Assembly (NCBI RefSeq): GCF_028606985.1
Contig: NZ_CP117416.1
Span: forward strand, 3,076,001-3,140,000
Source of the DNA: Paenibacillus kyungheensis
GTDB lineage: Bacteria; Bacillota; Bacilli; Paenibacillales; Paenibacillaceae
Length of the DNA: 64,000 nt
Direction: 5' to 3'
The position numbers and the translations under genes are program-made. Numbering within the stretch: position 1 is the stretch's first letter; each line of letters starts with the position of its first letter. Below the pieces are notes generated by a model. The model made no database searches. It saw nothing but the letters and a program-made list of their open reading frames with translations, and was not told the DNA's origin. Below, piece by piece: positions 1 to 9,052 of this stretch.

Positions 1-764
1 ACATCTCTAGATAATTGTTCAAACATTTCTGCTGCTGCATCCGCTTGAGGCATTTTACGATACACTTGCGCGACCAGTTGCATCATATTCTGAATCGAAT
101 CTAAATGTTGTTTTCGCATATAGAAATATACTGTCCATGACTCATCTGTATACAACATCTGATTTTCCAGTTCACGCTTTGATTCTATTAGTCCCTGCTC
201 TACTTTGGCATACGCTTCGATCACTTCTTTACCATCCCAGGCAAACGAAGGACTTCGTAGCGTTTTGGCAATCTGTTCACACATTTGAGATAACAGTTCA
301 TTGACTTCACTGCGAATCGCATCAAGACGCTGATGCGGATTAGGCATATAGACCAGATTGACAACGGCTGCTGCACCCAGACCAATCAGTAGCAATTCAA
401 TCTCTACTAACATCGTATGAGCTGTCAAAGTTGCTCCGTTAAAAATATGCACAACCACTACAGAACTGGTCACAATTCCTGCACTAAAACCTGCTCGTGT
501 AATCAATGGGAAAGCCACCAAAATATAAAGTGCAAATACCCAGTGATGAAAACCAAATAACGAAAACAATACAAAAGCACAAATCATTCCAATCAACGAA
601 GCAAAAAATCGAGCTGCAATTGTTTTAAGACTTCGTTTACGTGTAACATCGACTCCCAGTATAGCTAACAAAGCTGCTGACATCGCACTTGGAACGCCTA
701 GCGTACTAGCTACAACCACTGCTAGTAATGCTGCAATAGCTGTTTTGATCACGCGAAAACCCAT
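1..764 (-). CDS. Aromatic acid exporter family protein (ArAE/FUSC type), C-terminus cut by window edge
   Basis: The reverse-strand frame opens at ATG 764 after a strong AAGGAGAG Shine-Dalgarno site and runs to the window edge without a stop, so the C-terminus is missing. The visible N-terminus is strongly hydrophobic, with several Ala/Leu/Val-rich membrane segments in the first ~130 residues (opening MGFRVIKTAIAALLAV). A soluble, helical, charged portion follows. This matches the ArAE_1 (YqjA-like) exporters of Bacilli: four membrane helices followed by a cytoplasmic helical domain. The family is thought to export aromatic carboxylic acids or related small molecules; the substrate here cannot be told. 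It appears to be monocistronic or the first gene of a unit leaving the window. The family call is by topology and N-terminal sequence flavour, not a search. Confidence 0.75.
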   Translation of the reverse strand, partial: MGFRVIKTAIAALLAVVVASTLGVPSAMSAALLAILGVDVTRKRSLKTIAARFFASLIGMICAFVLFSLFGFHHWVFALYILVAFPLITRAGFSAGIVTSSVVVVHIFNGATLTAHTMLVEIELLLIGLGAAAVVNLVYMPNPHQRLDAIRSEVNELLSQMCEQIAKTLRSPSFAWDGKEVIEAYAKVEQGLIESKRELENQMLYTDESWTVYFYMRKQHLDSIQNMMQLVAQVYRKMPQADAAAEMFEQLSRD

Positions 765-913
765 GCGTCTGTCTCTCCTTACTCCACTTCTTTTTCTCTA
801 TCTGTATTTTATAATATTTATTACTCTTTTGGAGTATAGGTTTTATCCTACTTGATTTATAAGTATTCGACAATATCGATTTGGTGCTATATCGTACAAT
901 TGTTTAACAAAAT

Positions 914-957
914 AAAAGCTTTCACCTGTTTCGTAGTGACCACAGATGAAAGCTTTT
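914..957. terminator. Bidirectional rho-independent terminator
   Basis: The inverted repeat AAAGCTTTCACCTGT / ACAGATGAAAGCTTT has T-runs on the outer side. It lies just beyond the stop of the M32 carboxypeptidase gene and would end its reverse-strand transcript. Confidence 0.8.
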
Positions 958-961
958 TGTG

Positions 962-2494
962 TTATGAATTCGTAGATTGTAGACGGTAAATCTCGTTATA
1001 CTTTTCTTCCAAATAATCAGCAAGATAGTCCGGGTTCAACTCTTCACCGGTAATATTCTGAATCAACTCGGAAGGAGTACGGCTTTTACCATATTTATAA
1101 ATCTTATCTGTTAACCATTCTTTGATCGGTAACAGATTTCCTCCAGCTATCCATTGTTCAAAATCAGGTAATTCTTTACGCATCGTATGTGTCATTTGCG
1201 CAGCATACATATTTCCTAAAGAATATGAAGCAAAGTATCCGAAGTCTCCACCAGACCAGTGCACATCTTGCAATACTCCTAATGAATCGTTTGGAGGCGT
1301 AATCCCTAGATATTCTTGATATTTGCTATTCCATACTTTAGGCAGATCTTTAACATCTAGATCTTCGTTAAATAACATTTTTTCAATTTCATAACGAATA
1401 ATGATGTGTAAATTATACGTTAACTCATCTGCTTCAATACGAATCAATGTATTTTCTACGCGATTGGCAGCACGATAGAACGTATCTAATGATACCTCTT
1501 TGAGCTGTTCAGGGAATAAAGCTTGTAGATCACTATAATAACGATCCCAGAACGAACGGCTACGTCCCACTACATTTTCCCAAAAACGAGATTGAGATTC
1601 ATGAATCCCCATCGATGTTCCTGTAGCAAGCGGAGTTCCTGCTAAATCATGTGAAATGTTTTGTTCGTATAATGCGTGTCCACCTTCATGAAGAGAACTG
1701 AAAATCGCACTCATCACATCTTCAGGCATATAATGCGTTGTGATACGCACATCCCCTGGGTTTAGACCTGTAGCGAAAGGATGTACACTTTCATCCAAAC
1801 GTCCTGCGTCAAAATCAAAGCCCATTTCTTTTAACAATAAATGACCGATCTTTTCTTGTTGACCGATATCATATTGTTGCTTCAAGAAATCGTTATCTGG
1901 TTGATGCTCTGATTGTTTGATTTTTTCAAGTAAAGGTACAAGACGTGATTTTAAACGATCAAATACAACATCTAATTTGGCTACTGTTAAATCAGGCTCA
2001 TACATATCGAGCAATGTGTCATAACGTGTGTCTTTAACACCCCAATAATCGATAAAATCACGTTTCATTGCTACAATTTCACTAAGTAATGGCTCAAAGC
2101 CTTCAAAATCATCATTATGTTTGGCTTCTTCCCATACCGTTTGTGCATGAGTCGTTAAGCTGGAGTATTTTTGAATTTTTTCAGGTGGAATTTTTTCATT
2201 CAATTCATACTCTTTGCGTACATCTTGTACAATACGCTTGTCATTGTCTTCTAACTGTTCAAAAACATCTGGACGTGACAGCACTTCGATATAACCGCCC
2301 ATTTCTTTCGATACAGACAGTTTGAAGTGTTCTGTCGCTAGTACCCCAATCGTATCGGCACGTAGCTCTGCTCCTTTACGTGGAGCTCCTGTGCGCAAGT
2401 CCCATCCCATTAGTGCAAGCGCTTCACCATAACTGCTAATTTTGCGAACCAATTGCCGAAATTGTGTTAATGTCTCTTGTACATATTGTTCCAT
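962..2494 (-). CDS. M32 family metallocarboxypeptidase
   Basis: A 510-residue zinc carboxypeptidase of family M32 (thermostable carboxypeptidase / YpwA type), expected to be cytosolic and to remove C-terminal residues from peptides with broad specificity. The zinc-binding HEGGH sits near residue 270 in LHEGGHALYEQ. The third ligand Glu follows about 30 residues later in GIHESQSRFWEN, and the conserved HIIIRYEIE lies further on. The length equals the family norm (~500). A longer reading from ATG 2524 is possible. I chose ATG 2494 because GAGGTGA lies at proper spacing before it and the family begins close to this Met. Single gene with its own terminator downstream. Confidence 0.93.
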   Translation of the reverse strand: MEQYVQETLTQFRQLVRKISSYGEALALMGWDLRTGAPRKGAELRADTIGVLATEHFKLSVSKEMGGYIEVLSRPDVFEQLEDNDKRIVQDVRKEYELNEKIPPEKIQKYSSLTTHAQTVWEEAKHNDDFEGFEPLLSEIVAMKRDFIDYWGVKDTRYDTLLDMYEPDLTVAKLDVVFDRLKSRLVPLLEKIKQSEHQPDNDFLKQQYDIGQQEKIGHLLLKEMGFDFDAGRLDESVHPFATGLNPGDVRITTHYMPEDVMSAIFSSLHEGGHALYEQNISHDLAGTPLATGTSMGIHESQSRFWENVVGRSRSFWDRYYSDLQALFPEQLKEVSLDTFYRAANRVENTLIRIEADELTYNLHIIIRYEIEKMLFNEDLDVKDLPKVWNSKYQEYLGITPPNDSLGVLQDVHWSGGDFGYFASYSLGNMYAAQMTHTMRKELPDFEQWIAGGNLLPIKEWLTDKIYKYGKSRTPSELIQNITGEELNPDYLADYLEEKYNEIYRLQSTNS

Positions 2495-2738
2495 AATAAG
2501 GTTCACCTCTCTGCTTACATACACAACACTTGGTTATGGCATGCAATATTGTTATTTTTGTAAAAATACACCTCTTGATGATACGTTCTTCTAGTCGTAT
2601 AATCAATGGTACACAATTAAATATTATAGACATATTTGATTGTATTGTGCTATATGCACGGATGGATTGTCTATAAGAATACATTTAACCATTTTTGCTC
2701 ATGTCATAATATAGATAACTTCTAAGGAGTGAATATCG

Positions 2739-3077
2739 ATGGTAAAAGTAAATGTAACCCCTCAAGCAGAACAATATTTATCACGCAAAATTGGTGATAA
2801 AAAAGCGGTCATTCGTATTTTCGTAGATAATGAAGATTGCGGATGTACAGGCGGTATTCCGGCACTTCGTTTAATTGACGAGCCAGGTAAAAGAGATACT
2901 GTTGTAGAAAGTAACGCATTGTCTTTAACTATGCATCAAAGTGGCGAATCTTATTTTGATGATGATGAACTTACTTTATCGACAGATGATTTGGGTTCTT
3001 CGCTCAGACTTAGTAGTGCTTCTCAGTATTATAGTCGAAGCATACGCGTTCTTGACGGACGCAAAGCATTAGCCTAA
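2739..3077 (+). CDS. HesB-like / Fe-S cluster biosynthesis domain protein
   Basis: This 112-residue protein starts after a clear AAGGAG site. The N-terminal half (VNVTPQAEQYLSRKI, then IRIFVDNEDCGCTGG) follows the HesB/IscA fold pattern, but only one Cys cluster (C-G-C near residue 38) is present. The C-terminal Cys-x-Cys of true A-type scaffolds is missing. It therefore belongs to the atypical Firmicutes branch of PF01521, where Fe-S carrier function is unproven. The C-terminal ~30 residues are Ser-rich and unconserved in appearance. It lies 41 bases upstream of carbonic anhydrase and probably shares its transcript. Confidence 0.75.
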   Translation: MVKVNVTPQAEQYLSRKIGDKKAVIRIFVDNEDCGCTGGIPALRLIDEPGKRDTVVESNALSLTMHQSGESYFDDDELTLSTDDLGSSLRLSSASQYYSRSIRVLDGRKALA

Positions 3078-3118
3078 TTTTATATTATTAATCTGTAAGA
3101 TGACCAGGAGGATACTCA

Positions 3119-3703
3119 ATGAACTCGATCACAACGATTATGCAACACAATCAGGAATTTGTGACTAGCAAAGAATACGAAGCTTATCTTTCCAGTCCTT
3201 TCCCTGAGAAAAAGTTGGTTATTTTGACTTGTATGGATACCCGTTTAACCGAATTATTGCCTAAAGCAATGAATATTCGTAACGGTGATGCCAAAATTCT
3301 AAAAAACGCAGGTGCTATTATTTCACAGCCTTTTGGTAGTGTAATGCGTAGTATTCTTGTCGCTATTTATGAATTAAAAGCAGAAGAAGTGATCGTAGTT
3401 GGTCATCATGGATGTGGTATGGCATCACTGAACTCAGATCATATGATCGAAAAAATTCATGAACGTGGAATTGCACCAGAAGTGCTAACTACGCTTGAAA
3501 ATTCAGGGATTAAACTTAAAAGATGGCTTCAAGGTTTTGATAATGAGAAAGAAGGCGTTATGCGCAGTGTAGATATTATCAAAAACCACCCTCTACTCCC
3601 TGCTAGCGTACCTGTACACGGTATGATTATTGATCCAGCAACAGGACAATTGGAGTTACTTGTGAATGGTTATGATCAAGTTGAAGTTCCTTCTAACTCA
3701 TAA
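3119..3703 (+). CDS. Beta-class carbonic anhydrase
   Basis: A 194-residue beta-carbonic anhydrase that interconverts CO2 and bicarbonate in the cytosol. Zinc-site residues are visible: Cys-x-Asp-x-Arg in LTCMDTRL (about residue 38) and His-x-x-Cys in VVGHHGCGM (about residue 100). The Asp-Arg dyad is intact. The length matches the short type II bacterial enzymes such as B. subtilis YtiB. ATG 3119 follows GGAGGA with good spacing. A hairpin terminator at 3758-3787 ends the unit that probably begins at the HesB-like gene. Confidence 0.93.
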   Translation: MNSITTIMQHNQEFVTSKEYEAYLSSPFPEKKLVILTCMDTRLTELLPKAMNIRNGDAKILKNAGAIISQPFGSVMRSILVAIYELKAEEVIVVGHHGCGMASLNSDHMIEKIHERGIAPEVLTTLENSGIKLKRWLQGFDNEKEGVMRSVDIIKNHPLLPASVPVHGMIIDPATGQLELLVNGYDQVEVPSNS

Positions 3704-3757
3704 TCAGTACACCATATTAGCTTGAAAGAATGACATAATCAACTATAGATAAGTGTG

Positions 3758-3787
3758 GACGTGGATGCGATTGCTCCACGTCTTTTT
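3758..3787 (+). terminator. Rho-independent terminator
   Basis: The stem GACGTGGA / TCCACGTC is followed by TTTTT, 55 bases after the carbonic anhydrase stop codon. Confidence 0.85.
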
Positions 3788-3920
3788 GCTGTTTATTTTT
3801 TGTGAAATGATGGAAATATCGCTCTTTTATTAAATTTGAACATTCTTTGTCTATCTTTTTTATATTTCAATAACTTTATATCAAATCGCTTCTAGCTTCC
3901 TTGCGAAAGCATACAGTTGT

Positions 3921-3930
3921 AGTGTACACT
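3921..3930. promoter_or_regulatory. Candidate operator palindrome upstream of padR-like gene
   Basis: AGTGTACACT is a perfect 10-base palindrome 51 bases upstream of the PadR-type regulator start. PadR regulators usually bind short palindromes in their own promoters, so this is a plausible autoregulatory site; binding is inferred only. Confidence 0.4.
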
Positions 3931-3981
3931 TTATCTTAAATCGGCCAAATGGCTGTTTTAAAAGATAGGAGAGAATGCCCT

Positions 3982-4542
3982 ATGAACACGCTATCTTATG
4001 GTTTACTCGCTTTGCTTGCACGCAATAATTCGTCAGGTTACGACCTGATGCTCAAGATTCAACCGTTTTGGCAAGCAAAACATAGTCAAATTTATCCACT
4101 GTTGTCACGTATGGAAGAGCAACATTTGTTATCCGCAGAATGGATTCAACAAACTGATAAACCGGATAAAAAGATTTACGCAATTACTCCACTAGGAGAA
4201 CAACGTCTGAAAGAATGGATGCAACTTCCTGCAGGCGAACCAGTCAGTCGTGATGAATTAGTTCTCAAAGCTTTTTGCTTATGGACAACTGATCGCGAAA
4301 ACGCTATCTCATTGTTTGGTACAAGATCAATTTATTACCAAGAACGTATTCATTACTTTGAGCAAGCGCTTCACAAAATGCCTGAAGAAGTTCGTCAATT
4401 TGGTACACGTGATTTTGGATTGTACATTTTGCGTCAAAAAGCTTTATCAACAGCTAAAGCAAATTTGGAATGGACGACATGGGTTATCGACATGCTCAAA
4501 AATTCTACAACTGAAAGTTCCTCACAACCTCAACACCAATGA
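3982..4542 (+). CDS. PadR family transcriptional regulator
   Basis: A 186-residue regulator with an N-terminal winged helix. MNTLSYGLLALLARN and SQIYPLLSRMEEQ are the typical PadR helix and recognition-helix stretches (residues 1-75), followed by a charged helical C-terminal dimerisation domain (Vir_act_alpha_C type, residues ~90-180). ATG 3982 follows AGGAGA with 9-base spacing, so the upstream ATG at 3949 is not used. The gene lies upstream of the membrane protein and YxcD genes in the same direction, which suggests it controls them and itself. The ligand is unknown. Confidence 0.9.
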   Translation: MNTLSYGLLALLARNNSSGYDLMLKIQPFWQAKHSQIYPLLSRMEEQHLLSAEWIQQTDKPDKKIYAITPLGEQRLKEWMQLPAGEPVSRDELVLKAFCLWTTDRENAISLFGTRSIYYQERIHYFEQALHKMPEEVRQFGTRDFGLYILRQKALSTAKANLEWTTWVIDMLKNSTTESSSQPQHQ

Positions 4543-4664
4543 ACAGTTGATACGAGGCTAATGGTTCAAAATCAAGAGAATCAATATTAAAACATTTTGA
4601 AACCGAAGCAGATGTCATGCGTATATTAACTATACTGTCATTGAAGACAACTACTAGGAGGATC

Positions 4665-5108
4665 ATGAACACAATGAAAAAAATGCTGATGGTTTTTGTA
4701 GCATTCACATTATTCTTCACTTTATTTAGCGGCTTTGCTAATGATGCCGATGCAAGACGTGGTGGCGGATTCAAATCTTCACCGAAGTCATACACAACAA
4801 CACCTAAAAAATCAACAGATAGTAATAGCAGTACGATGAACAGCACAAACCGTACAAAAAATACTACAGCAGGTTCAACAGCAAATCGTGGATTTTTTAG
4901 CGGTGGTAGCTTTTTCAAAGGATTAATGATTGGTGGTCTTGCCGGTATGTTATTCGGCGGAATGTTCGGTAATATGGGAATGTTCGGAGACTTGTTAGGA
5001 TTAGTCATTAACTTATTCGCCATTTATATTCTATTTATAGCGGCTCGTGGAATTTACCGTATGATCCGTCAACGTAAAAAATCTGCTGACCCGTACAATA
5101 GACGTTAA
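4665..5108 (+). CDS. Secreted/membrane Gly-rich protein, PadR-YxcD operon
   Basis: A protein of about 147 residues with an N-terminal signal-like helix (KKMLMVFVAFTLFFTLFSGF) ending at ANDADA, then a low-complexity Arg/Gly, Ser/Thr/Asn linker (residues ~28-75). A Gly/Phe/Met-rich hydrophobic stretch and a second membrane helix (LLGLVINLFAIYILFIAARG) follow, with a basic tail. The architecture resembles the signal plus glycine-rich front part of Tim44-like preproteins, but no Tim44 domain is present. AGGAGG lies 3 bases from ATG 4665 and 12 bases from ATG 4674, so the true start may be either. Its stop overlaps the YxcD start (TAATG), which indicates translational coupling. Function unknown; envelope-associated. 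Confidence 0.75.
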   Translation: MNTMKKMLMVFVAFTLFFTLFSGFANDADARRGGGFKSSPKSYTTTPKKSTDSNSSTMNSTNRTKNTTAGSTANRGFFSGGSFFKGLMIGGLAGMLFGGMFGNMGMFGDLLGLVINLFAIYILFIAARGIYRMIRQRKKSADPYNRR

Positions 5109-5404
5109 TGCCTATGCGACTCAGTATGGATGAAATTATCAATGCAGTATGCTTGAATATCGCTGAACGCAAAGGACTGAAACCTACTGATGTAACGGTT
5201 CAACTTTCCTGGGAAGAAGATACTGGTTATACCGCAGAAGTATGGACAGAAGGACGAAGCCAATATTTAGTCGAAAGTAATCTGAACGAAGCGATTTTAC
5301 GTTATATGTTCAGTGAGTATAATGCACGAGTATTTAAAGAACAAGTAGAATTAGTTATCAATGATGACGAAGAAGAAATTCAAGCGATCATTCACGATAA
5401 CTAA
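5108..5404 (+). CDS. YxcD family protein (DUF2653)
   Basis: A 98-residue acidic cytosolic protein. MDEIINAVCLNIAERKG, SWEEDTGYTAEVWTEGRSQ and the C-terminal EEEI tract match the general pattern of B. subtilis YxcD (DUF2653), whose role is unknown. The ATG shares its A with the preceding TAA (TAATG), so translation is probably coupled to the Gly-rich membrane protein. No Cys pair, signal peptide or membrane segment is present. The conserved pairing with a PadR regulator and a small membrane protein suggests a stress-response unit, but that is inference. Confidence 0.8.
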   Translation: MPMRLSMDEIINAVCLNIAERKGLKPTDVTVQLSWEEDTGYTAEVWTEGRSQYLVESNLNEAILRYMFSEYNARVFKEQVELVINDDEEEIQAIIHDN

Positions 5405-5440
5405 TGCCTACACTATTCATTTTATAAGTTCTATTTTGTA

Positions 5441-5490
5441 AAGCTTGCGAGACAGACTATCTGTTCAGTCTAGGATCGCAAGCTTTTTTT
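5441..5490 (+). terminator. Rho-independent terminator overlapping a convergent gene end
   Basis: AAGCTTGCGA / TCGCAAGCTT with seven following T residues terminates the padR-yxcD unit. Its right arm lies inside the last codons of the convergent hydrolase gene, so the two 3' ends are interlocked. Confidence 0.85.
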
Positions 5491-6499
5491 GTATCCAATC
5501 ATAAGCATATCTTCCACTGATCTCATGAGCACCTTCAAAGATATCACTTGCAAATTGTTGTTCAGCATCATGTTGTTGATAGATCTGTTGTAGCTGTGCT
5601 ATAGCTTTCTGAACACCTTGTATCGGGAAAATACGATCATGTCTCCCTGCTTCTACAAATAAAGGTCGTGGCGCAATCAGACCGATCCATTGTGGTAAGT
5701 CTGCATATAATGCCTGACCCGGAATATAGTTACAGATACAATGATGAATATGAAGAATACTATTCTGATATGTATTAGGAAATCCGGTTAAAACAGTAGC
5801 ACGTATACGCTGATCTAATGCTGCTGTAAGATAAGCGATCAACGCTCCGCCTGAAAATCCCATAATCCCGATCCGCTCTGAATTTACTTCTGGCATATCG
5901 CTAACAATATCAATCACTTTGAGCATTTCGTGTACTCTAAATCCAGCTAATGTTTTACCCATTAACAGCATTCGACTGGAAAGCGAATCACACGAATTAG
6001 CGATATCCGCATGGTTAGCCATATCTTCTGCCAATCGTCTTTCGCCAAATCCGATCACATCAGGAGCAATAGTAATCAATCCCCGATTCACTAACTGAAT
6101 AGCATAATGCTGATGAATACCCGGTGTATTCAGATCCGGCTTGCCATCAGGTAACAATCCTACAATTTCACGACTTCCATAGCCATGGCCATGCACAGCA
6201 ATCACTGCTGGAGCAGGAGCTGTAATCTGTTTAGGAATTAACACATACGCTGCAAAATAACTATAAGGTGAAGCAGAACATTCTATCCGTTTACGAATAT
6301 AAGTCCCGCAATCTACTGTTTCCAGAAGTGTGATCGAATGATCATCCTGGGTAGCAAATGTACCGATTAATTGTGGTAATATGTTGCGTAATTGAGTCTG
6401 TTGCTCGATGATATTCGAATAAGAAGAACGTTCTGGATGATTAGATATCAGTTCTGCATACCATTGTTGTAGCAATTGATCTCCTTGCCATCTATTCAT
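5465..6499 (-). CDS. Alpha/beta hydrolase, dienelactone-hydrolase/acetyl-xylan-esterase-like
   Basis: A 344-residue cytosolic hydrolase. The alpha/beta fold signatures are in order: AVIAVHGHGYG (oxyanion loop, ~residue 105), the nucleophile elbow GFSGG (Ser ~215), the acid Asp in EAGRHDRIFP (~287) and the catalytic His in FEGAHEISG (~325). The long N-terminal cap and the APDVIGFGERR segment resemble the abhydrolase_7 family. No signal peptide. ATG 6499 follows AGGAGG. The natural substrate cannot be told; carbohydrate ester or xenobiotic ester hydrolysis are both possible. Monocistronic. Confidence 0.85.
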   Translation of the reverse strand: MNRWQGDQLLQQWYAELISNHPERSSYSNIIEQQTQLRNILPQLIGTFATQDDHSITLLETVDCGTYIRKRIECSASPYSYFAAYVLIPKQITAPAPAVIAVHGHGYGSREIVGLLPDGKPDLNTPGIHQHYAIQLVNRGLITIAPDVIGFGERRLAEDMANHADIANSCDSLSSRMLLMGKTLAGFRVHEMLKVIDIVSDMPEVNSERIGIMGFSGGALIAYLTAALDQRIRATVLTGFPNTYQNSILHIHHCICNYIPGQALYADLPQWIGLIAPRPLFVEAGRHDRIFPIQGVQKAIAQLQQIYQQHDAEQQFASDIFEGAHEISGRYAYDWIQKKLAILD

Positions 6500-6670
6500 A
6501 AGTATTCCTCCTTTTCAAATGCACACGTTATCATTTTATAATATTCCCTTTTCATTTCTTTATCCCTGCATTGTAGATACTCTTATTTCTATATCTTCTA
6601 TTGTGTCTATGCAATATATACTATCGTAATTGATAAGAAGCAAGTTAATGATAGCTACTTTCTACTATCA

Positions 6671-8728
6671 TTAACTTGCTTCTTCTAAAAGCATATCAAA
6701 TTCTAACAAAATTGAAGTTCCTTTCGAACTGGTATGCACCATAATTCGATCGGCTGACGTATACATCAAAGCAAATCCTTTACCTAATGAACGCTTACTA
6801 CTATAACCAGAAATTAATATCATTTTAGGCAATTCATGAATCGGAATACCAGAGCCTTGATCAGTAATATAAATTTGCAGTACGTTACACTTGCTATAAA
6901 CCGACAATTTACCATTGGCTGCGTGTTTGATCAGATTGGTTACACCTTCCGATACAGCCAGCTTAATATGCATCAATTTTTTCGGTTGATTGATTTTTAA
7001 CTCTTCAGGGATATATTCCATCACTAAAGAACGACCTGAAGATACGTCACTTTTAGTTATAATATCCATTTGAGCTAAAGGTATTCCCAAATGCTGTTCT
7101 ATTTCTTGTTGTTCTAAGCAGATATCGATTTTACTTTTTGAAAGTGTTTCGATCACATCTTTATACGACCGCATAGTACTTTGATGTAATTGTTCACGGT
7201 ATTCTAGCGCAGGCGTAATATCGGTTAATACGATGGCTACCCAGCTATTTTCAGGATAAAAATGAGCTTCAAATGTTTTGTTTTTACTTTGAATGACTTC
7301 ATAAAAATTCTCGGACACACGAAGCGCATGTTCAGCCAATATCGCTAATTGTTCTTTGAGATTAGCATCTTCCATATCATGCAAACTATCGTTGTCTCTG
7401 TATTTAAGCAATACCGTACCACCTGTAAATCCGCTCATTTCTTTATGTTCTTCAATCGATTGGAGTTCCACATGAATCAAATCGGTTTCTTGCAATAATG
7501 GCTTGGTAATAATCAACTGTCGTACTGTAGTAATCATTTCTAACGTGATCGCTTGAATTAATTTGGGATCTAATACTTTACCAGAAAGTTGTTGTAATTG
7601 ACGTAACACTTCCCCATCTTCAGCATAACGATTAAGCAAATGTTCTAGATGATTACATAATGCGATAATTCGTGATTCATAAGGGATATCGTTTCCTTTT
7701 AACCCTGCCGGGAATCCTTTTCCATCATAACGTTCATGATGATGAAGTACCCATTCTGCTGCTTTTTTATCTCCACTAATCGATAAAATAATATTAAAAC
7801 TTTCTGTCGTATGGGATTGGTATTCTTTTTCTTCTGTTAAAGAGAGCGCACCGCGTTTTGTTAAAATTTCCATGGGCAATAACGATTTACCGATATCGTG
7901 CAATGTGGTGTAATTGATCAAATCTGTTCTTCTTTTTTTCGGATAGGCAAGTAGTTCTAACATGTATTGACAAAGAATACCTGTATTTTTGCCATGCCCT
8001 TCATTTCGCTGTGAGATTCTTAATTCACTCAAGCGAATAAATTCTTCAGAAGATTTCATGCGAATCTGCAATTGACGAATAAAGCCATGAGATAAAAAGA
8101 TAATCAGTAATAAAAACAATAAAATGTAGACCGTTTCATACATTATATTTCCTAATGAGATATGTCTCAAAAAGTGCGGAACAATAATCGTACATAATAA
8201 AACAGGTACAATTAATTCTTTTAATTTAAGCACCATATCATTGAGAAAAGGAGTACCGATAATCGTAGTCGAAGCTCCTGCCACTAGCAACATATAGACC
8301 AGACTAAATACCAGTGAACCTAATCCTGCTCGTAGATACGTTGAAAATGGATCAAAAAACTCCATGACCTGATATGACAAATACAGACTAATCACACTTT
8401 TGCCCAGAGCAGAACATATTCGAAATAGATTCATTTGCCGAATATCAAAATTCTTTTTACGTGCATACGATACAATCGTGCTAATTACGATCCCTAAAAT
8501 AGCCGGGCTATATCCAAAAGCAAGTGCAAGAATAAGAAATCCAACCAGACTTCCGCTATATTCCTCACCGCTTAGTAATCTGACCGGAAACAGATCGAGT
8601 AAAACGATAAGAAACAAAATAGGCGCAATCGTAAATAATACAATTGAATGCCACTCGCGGACCATATATACCATACTAGCCAATCCTACCAGGCTGAGTA
8701 ATATGGTATAGCCGTTCTTTTCTTTCAT
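6671..8728 (-). CDS. Membrane HD-GYP-like protein fused to an RsbW-like HATPase domain
   Basis: A 685-residue protein. Residues 1-~215 hold about six to seven hydrophobic helices (a MASE-like membrane sensor). Residues ~240-370 form an HD-GYP-type domain: LHDIGKSLLP and HHHERYDGKGFP are present, but GYP is GFP and the usual downstream A-D-x-x-D is LCNHLE. A PAS-like middle region precedes a C-terminal GHKL ATPase (N-box SEGVTNLIKHAANG, G1 DQGSGIP, G2 SLGKGFAL). That ATPase type is the serine kinase (RsbW/SpoIIAB) of partner-switching modules. The start ATG overlaps the stop of the STAS gene (TAATG), so the kinase-like protein and its likely STAS substrate are made together. It is the last gene of the 12269-6671 operon. 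Inferred role: membrane-sensing anti-sigma-type kinase with an altered c-di-GMP hydrolase domain. Confidence 0.85.
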   Translation of the reverse strand: MKEKNGYTILLSLVGLASMVYMVREWHSIVLFTIAPILFLIVLLDLFPVRLLSGEEYSGSLVGFLILALAFGYSPAILGIVISTIVSYARKKNFDIRQMNLFRICSALGKSVISLYLSYQVMEFFDPFSTYLRAGLGSLVFSLVYMLLVAGASTTIIGTPFLNDMVLKLKELIVPVLLCTIIVPHFLRHISLGNIMYETVYILLFLLLIIFLSHGFIRQLQIRMKSSEEFIRLSELRISQRNEGHGKNTGILCQYMLELLAYPKKRRTDLINYTTLHDIGKSLLPMEILTKRGALSLTEEKEYQSHTTESFNIILSISGDKKAAEWVLHHHERYDGKGFPAGLKGNDIPYESRIIALCNHLEHLLNRYAEDGEVLRQLQQLSGKVLDPKLIQAITLEMITTVRQLIITKPLLQETDLIHVELQSIEEHKEMSGFTGGTVLLKYRDNDSLHDMEDANLKEQLAILAEHALRVSENFYEVIQSKNKTFEAHFYPENSWVAIVLTDITPALEYREQLHQSTMRSYKDVIETLSKSKIDICLEQQEIEQHLGIPLAQMDIITKSDVSSGRSLVMEYIPEELKINQPKKLMHIKLAVSEGVTNLIKHAANGKLSVYSKCNVLQIYITDQGSGIPIHELPKMILISGYSSKRSLGKGFALMYTSADRIMVHTSSKGTSILLEFDMLLEEAS

Positions 8729-9039
8729 TATCTAAAAATTTCCTTGCCCAGAATCTCATCCAGTTGAAGCAATTCAAAAACTTCCATAACCTCCGGTTGA
8801 GTCTGTTCAATATACACATTACGTCCTAACTCTTGTAACACTTGTACCAAACGAATAATAAGACCGATCCCTGAAGAGTCTACAAAAAATACTTTTTCTA
8901 AATTTAATACAATATTCGTATACGGCGATACAGCCGGCTCAATCTCATCTTCCAATACATCTCCAGCATCTATATCAATATCACCTTCAAAATGTATTGT
9001 GGCCTGTACTTCATCTGTGATTATTTTATATGCAAACAT
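8728..9039 (-). CDS. STAS domain anti-sigma factor antagonist (RsbV/SpoIIAA-like)
   Basis: A 103-residue single STAS domain protein. The phosphorylatable serine lies in VFFVDSSGIGLI (~residue 53), and the preceding TNIVLNLEKV strand and following helix are typical. ATG 9039 is preferred because GGAGAG sits about 8 bases ahead; the Met at 9075 lies inside the upstream fapA-like gene and lacks a site. It lies between fapA-like and HD-GYP/ATPase genes with a 13-base gap and a 1-base overlap. By family rules it is phosphorylated by the ATPase-domain protein encoded just downstream and dephosphorylated by the PP2C phosphatase encoded two genes upstream. Confidence 0.93.
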   Translation of the reverse strand: MFAYKIITDEVQATIHFEGDIDIDAGDVLEDEIEPAVSPYTNIVLNLEKVFFVDSSGIGLIIRLVQVLQELGRNVYIEQTQPEVMEVFELLQLDEILGKEIFR

Positions 9040-9052
9040 GCTATTCACTCTC

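Noticed and set aside
4505-5023. 172-codon reverse-strand open frame opposite the Gly-rich membrane protein
   Set aside because: Low-complexity Pro/Asn/Leu translation caused by antisense reading of the Gly/Ser-rich gene; no ribosome site, and the forward gene has a strong site and a coupled downstream gene.
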